Positions 61,163-64,000 of a stretch of DNA of 64,000 bases are shown one piece after another. The position numbers were made by a program, and so were the translations under genes. The stretch covers positions 744,001-808,000 of the forward strand of contig NC_015680.1 of the NCBI RefSeq assembly GCF_000215995.1, written 5' to 3'. The first letter of the stretch is position 1, and every line of letters starts with the position of its first letter. The notes beneath the pieces are model-generated. The model did no database searches. It saw only the letters and a list, made by a program, of their open reading frames with translations, and had not been told where the DNA came from. The DNA comes from Pyrococcus yayanosii CH1 (GTDB taxonomy: Archaea; Methanobacteriota_B; Thermococci; Thermococcales; Thermococcaceae).

Positions 61163-61897
61163 ATGACGATTTCAGACGCAATCCTGATGACCGCCGCGGA
61201 TATACCGCTGGACTCCCTAAGCCAGGTGACGGAGTTCACTGGAGTAACGTTCTCAATAATCGCCCTCGGGATTCTCAACGCTCTCCGGCCGTCAATATTT
61301 CTCATGATAGTATTCCTCCTCTCGATGATAGCGCTGACGGATGAGAGGAAGGTCCTCAGGGTGGGCTTTGCCTTTACTCTCGGTGCCTTTCTGGGCTATT
61401 CTGTCATCGCTGTCGCCCTAATGAACCTCCATACGAAGGTGCCCTTTTTGAGGTACTTTGTGGTCGCCTTTGGAATAACCGTGGGGACTTACAAGATACT
61501 TTCCGCACTGGGCTACGTGAGACTCTCGGTTTCCAGCCCGTTTAGGGAAAAGAGCAACCTAATACTTGAAAAGGCAACGTCCCCGCCGGCGGCTTTTGCT
61601 GTTGGGGGAGTAATGGCGTTTCTCTCGCTGTCCTGCGTGCTCCCTTCGTACCTTTTGGTAAGCTCCCTGCTTTCAGGCAGGTTCTCACCAAGTACTACAG
61701 CGGCGCTGCTTTTGGTGTTTATTGGAATATCCGTGCTTCCCTTTGCCATCGTTACCTTGGGCTTCCACTACGGGAGCAGGTACGCGAGACTTGGAAGGGC
61801 CGTGGACAGGCTCTCCTCGGTAAGCGGGAGAGGAGATTTAGTTATGGGCGTGGTGCTCGTGTTCGTGAGCGTGCTCTACCTTGTCTTTTTCCTTTAA
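61163..61897 (+). CDS. CcdA/DsbD-like membrane protein (copy B, intact)
   Basis: About 244 residues with six membrane helices. It resembles the transmembrane thiol-electron carriers CcdA and DsbD: GILNALRPSIFLMIVFLLSM occupies the place of the first Pro-Cys helix, but Cys is absent there. The second half keeps FLSLSCVLPSYLL with one cysteine. A role in moving electrons or metal across the membrane is inferred only from this. ATG 61163 follows AGGTGATCAAA. Third gene of the trio; its end overlaps the convergent regulator gene by 60 bp. Confidence 0.6.
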   Translation: MTISDAILMTAADIPLDSLSQVTEFTGVTFSIIALGILNALRPSIFLMIVFLLSMIALTDERKVLRVGFAFTLGAFLGYSVIAVALMNLHTKVPFLRYFVVAFGITVGTYKILSALGYVRLSVSSPFREKSNLILEKATSPPAAFAVGGVMAFLSLSCVLPSYLLVSSLLSGRFSPSTTAALLLVFIGISVLPFAIVTLGFHYGSRYARLGRAVDRLSSVSGRGDLVMGVVLVFVSVLYLVFFL

Positions 61898-62458
61898 TTT
61901 GAATTTTTCCAGATTTTCCCTTGCTTTTTTAAACTCTCTGAAGCAGGTTTCACAGCAGAAGAAGTAAACTTTGTTGCGGTACTTATAGACTATTGGTTCC
62001 CCGGTTATCTCCTTACCGCAGTAGTCGCATTTGAAAGAGACCTTGACTTTTGGTGGGTACTCTTTTTCAATGCTTTCAAGGATGGGCATTATCTCAAGCA
62101 CTTCAAAACCTGCCCCTTCTATGACGTTCCTCAGTCCTTCCATATCCTCGACAGCCACTTTTATAAGATATTTTTTACTTGTAAATCGGTTAATCTCAAT
62201 AATTTCTTCGAATTCTTGAAGCTTTTCTGGTTCGTCTGTTTTGATTATCAGGGCAACAACATTGCTGGCCCTCTGAAGTTCGGGATTAAGTTTTATTGTG
62301 TAGCGTTGGATCACTCCCTCCTTCTCCAGTCTGTCCAGTCTCGACTTTACCGTCGGTCTGCTGACTCCCAGGCGTTCGGCAAGCTCTGAAATGCTTAACC
62401 TGGAGTTGTCCATTAGGAGGTAGATAAGCTTTAGATCGATTTCATCGAGCTTCATCAT
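61838..62458 (-). CDS. copR: Lrp-type regulator with TRASH domain (copy B)
   Basis: The 206-residue protein has a helix-turn-helix (LSISELAERLGVSRPTVKSR), a central Lrp-like region and a TRASH domain (CDYCGKEITGEPIVYKYRNK, FFCCETCFREF) with a His-rich end (EHAHEHEHHAHN) that copy A only partly shares. Divergent from copA. It is the likely controller of the shared promoter motif. The start at ATG 62458 follows GGTGGGAAA. Because both copies survive, the regulators may differ in sensitivity. Confidence 0.85.
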   Translation of the reverse strand: MMKLDEIDLKLIYLLMDNSRLSISELAERLGVSRPTVKSRLDRLEKEGVIQRYTIKLNPELQRASNVVALIIKTDEPEKLQEFEEIIEINRFTSKKYLIKVAVEDMEGLRNVIEGAGFEVLEIMPILESIEKEYPPKVKVSFKCDYCGKEITGEPIVYKYRNKVYFFCCETCFREFKKARENLEKFKLKEKDKVEHAHEHEHHAHN

Positions 62459-62518
62459 TTTCCCACCATTAACATTGTGCTTTCAAACTATAAAAATTTT
62501 CCTATGAGAATTTACATT

Positions 62519-62543
62519 TTGGCAAAAAATAACTTCAATAATC
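62519..62543 (+). promoter_or_regulatory. Shared metal-island promoter motif before copA (copy B)
   Basis: TTGGCAAAAAATAACTTCAA followed by TAATC. It lies about 57 bp before GTG 62578. Confidence 0.65.
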
Positions 62544-62577
62544 TTTTCAACAAAGCATGTAATGGAGGTGAACTCCG

Positions 62578-64000
62578 GTGGAAGTGAACATTAAGATTAC
62601 CGGAATGAGCTGTGCATCATGCGCCAAAACGATAGAAATGGCACTTAAAGAGCTGGAGGGGGTAAAGGAAGCCAAGGTGAACTTAGCGACTGAAAGCGCT
62701 TACATTAAGTTTGATGAATCAAAGGTCAGCATAACGGATATAATTAGGGCAATAGAAAGCGTTGGCTACGGTGTTGTCAGGGAGAAGAGGGACGCGGTTA
62801 TTAAAATCGGCGGTATGACCTGCGCCTCTTGCGTTAGGACAATAAAAACTGCGTTAAAGGAGCTTCCGGGCGTTCTGGACGTCAGAGTTAACCTGGCAAC
62901 CGAAACTGCCAATGTTACCTATGATCCGACCATGGTAGATATGGACGATATAAAGAAAACTATCGAGGAATTTGGTTATCAGTTTCTTGGCGTTGAGGGG
63001 GAAGAGAGCGTTGATATAGAAAAGGAAGTGAGAGAAAGGCATCTAAAAGATATGAAAAGAAAGCTTATAGTGGCTTGGACATTTGGAGGGATAATAACCT
63101 TCATGACATACCGCTGGATCTTTGGGCTGGACTTTGAGATACCTTATATGCTCTGGATACAATTCCTCTTAGCAACGCCTGTCATAGCGTACTCTGGCAG
63201 GGATGTGTTCCTAAAGGCCATCCGCTCTGTGAGGCACAAAACCCTCAACATGGACGTCATGTATTCCATGGGTGTCGGTTCGGCTTATATAGCCAGCGTG
63301 CTGGCAACCATCGGCGTTCTTCCGGCGGAATACAACTTTTACGAAGCAAGCGTGCTCTTACTGGCCTTCCTGCTTCTTGGGAGGTACTTAGAGCATGTAG
63401 CAAAGGGAAGGACGAGTGAAGCAATTAAAAAGCTCATGAGCCTTCAAGCTAAAAAGGCAACTGTAATTAGAGATGGAAAAGAAATTGAGGTTCCTATAAC
63501 TCAGGTCAAGGTCGGCGACATCGTGATAGTGAAGCCCGGTGAAAAGATACCGGTTGACGGGGTGGTAATCGAAGGGGAGAGCTATGTTGACGAGTCAATG
63601 ATAACTGGAGAGCCAATTCCAAACCTGAAGAAGAAGGGAGATGAAGTAATTGGCGGAACCATAAACAGGAACTCCGTGCTCAAGATTAAAGCCGAGAGAG
63701 TCGGTGGCGACACGGTTCTGGCTCAGATCATCAAGCTCGTTGAAGAGGCCCAGAACACCAGACCCCCGATCCAGAGGATAGCGGACAAAATAGTGACCTA
63801 CTTCATCCCGGTAGTGCTGACGGTTGCACTGGCATCTTTCGTCTACTGGGCCTTTATAGCCAAGGAGCCCCTGCTCTTCGCGTTCACGACACTGATCAGT
63901 GTCCTCGTCATAGCCTGCCCGTGTGCCTTCGGCCTGGCGACACCTACTGCCCTGACCGTGGGCATGGGCAAGGGGGCTGAGATGGGCATACTCATCAAGA
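62578..64000 (+). CDS. copA: Copper-exporting P1B-1 ATPase CopA (copy B), 3' end outside the window
   Basis: The frame is open from GTG 62578 (after GGAGGTGA) to the last base. It encodes two HMA domains (MSCASC and MTCASC), TGEP and the membrane CPC at residues 447-449, the same numbering as copy A. The phosphorylation and hinge motifs fall beyond the edge. It is the last visible member of island copy B. About 80 percent identical by eye to copy A. Confidence 0.93.
   Translation, partial: MEVNIKITGMSCASCAKTIEMALKELEGVKEAKVNLATESAYIKFDESKVSITDIIRAIESVGYGVVREKRDAVIKIGGMTCASCVRTIKTALKELPGVLDVRVNLATETANVTYDPTMVDMDDIKKTIEEFGYQFLGVEGEESVDIEKEVRERHLKDMKRKLIVAWTFGGIITFMTYRWIFGLDFEIPYMLWIQFLLATPVIAYSGRDVFLKAIRSVRHKTLNMDVMYSMGVGSAYIASVLATIGVLPAEYNFYEASVLLLAFLLLGRYLEHVAKGRTSEAIKKLMSLQAKKATVIRDGKEIEVPITQVKVGDIVIVKPGEKIPVDGVVIEGESYVDESMITGEPIPNLKKKGDEVIGGTINRNSVLKIKAERVGGDTVLAQIIKLVEEAQNTRPPIQRIADKIVTYFIPVVLTVALASFVYWAFIAKEPLLFAFTTLISVLVIACPCAFGLATPTALTVGMGKGAEMGILIK

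Larger units (their letters stand above)
56023..64000 (+). repeat. Metal/sulfur island copy B (direct duplicate of 20300-28985)
   Basis: Same gene order as copy A but almost all genes intact and richer in G/C at third positions. The duplication probably extends beyond the window's end. Confidence 0.9.

Noticed and set aside
1-64000. CRISPR arrays, tRNA or rRNA genes
   Set aside because: No regularly spaced repeats and no cloverleaf-like or rRNA-like sequences were noticed on either strand while reading; a tRNAscan or Rfam search was not possible here.

Overview
This window looks like a hyperthermophilic archaeon of the order Thermococcales, probably Thermococcus. The evidence is the GGTGAT-type ribosome binding sites, TTTATA-like TATA boxes, an archaeal SufCBD set, a flavodiiron protein, Thi4, a UPF0282 beta-lactamase-fold protein, an archaeal ATPase/DUF234 protein, and Lrp-type and TRASH-type regulators. 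No tRNA, rRNA or CRISPR array was seen.

Layout. (1) 0-10 kb holds intact genes: a solute symporter, a thioredoxin-like lipoprotein, an RNA m5U methyltransferase, MarC, a radical SAM protein, an ATPase/nuclease-fold protein, an MrfA/Hrq1-like helicase and a UPF0282 protein. (2) 10.4-18.6 kb is scrambled. An IS607-type element sits against the 3' remnant of copZ, followed by a broken YHS gene, arsR, a Zn/Cd P-type ATPase that has lost its 3' end, about 2.9 kb of unrelated decaying surface-protein genes, and a 138-bp acetyltransferase fragment. (3) 18.7-20.2 kb carries thi4 and a hypothetical gene cut by an IS-end-like sequence. (4) 20.3-29.3 kb is metal island copy A. (5) 29.3-46.1 kb is mostly core: a lipid/glycan operon, flavodiiron protein, nitroreductase, E1-like protein plus ThiI, SufCBD, AhpC, an FTR1 permease and a DUF302 protein. 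(6) 46.1-64.0 kb is metal island copy B, running off the window: copZ-YHS, an EamA transporter, arsR-zntA, an acetyltransferase, a second decaying membrane/secreted gene patch at 51-53 kb, a DUF302 gene, copB, then the same gene order as copy A.

The main feature is a direct duplication of the island SHOCT protein / methyltransferase / cystathionine gamma-lyase-like / cystathionine beta-synthase-like / methyltransferase / Met-rich secreted protein / small Cys-containing secreted protein / CcdA-like membrane protein / TRASH-Lrp regulator (CopR type) / CopA. Copy A has lost several members: a lost start codon, frameshifts and a deletion. Copy B is nearly intact except for a late frameshift in the small secreted protein. 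The two copies differ visibly in third-position composition, so they may be xenologs rather than a recent tandem duplication.

Eight promoters in the window share a motif close to TTGSCAANRATAAGC followed by an ATARGC-like half. It lies 40-70 bp before copA (both), copZ, the SHOCT genes (both), the Met-rich genes (both) and the FTR1 permease. This suggests one regulon, probably controlled by the TRASH-Lrp regulator. The regulon would combine copper chaperones and exporters with an uncharacterised envelope module (Met-rich, Cys-containing and CcdA-like proteins). Cysteine/sulfide metabolism genes sit in the same islands under their own conserved palindrome. This is the best candidate for an undescribed system here.

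Frameshifts are concentrated in the accessory islands, while the core blocks at 0-10 kb and 29-42.7 kb contain essentially none. That argues for real gene decay over random sequencing error, although reads over each site would be needed to prove it.
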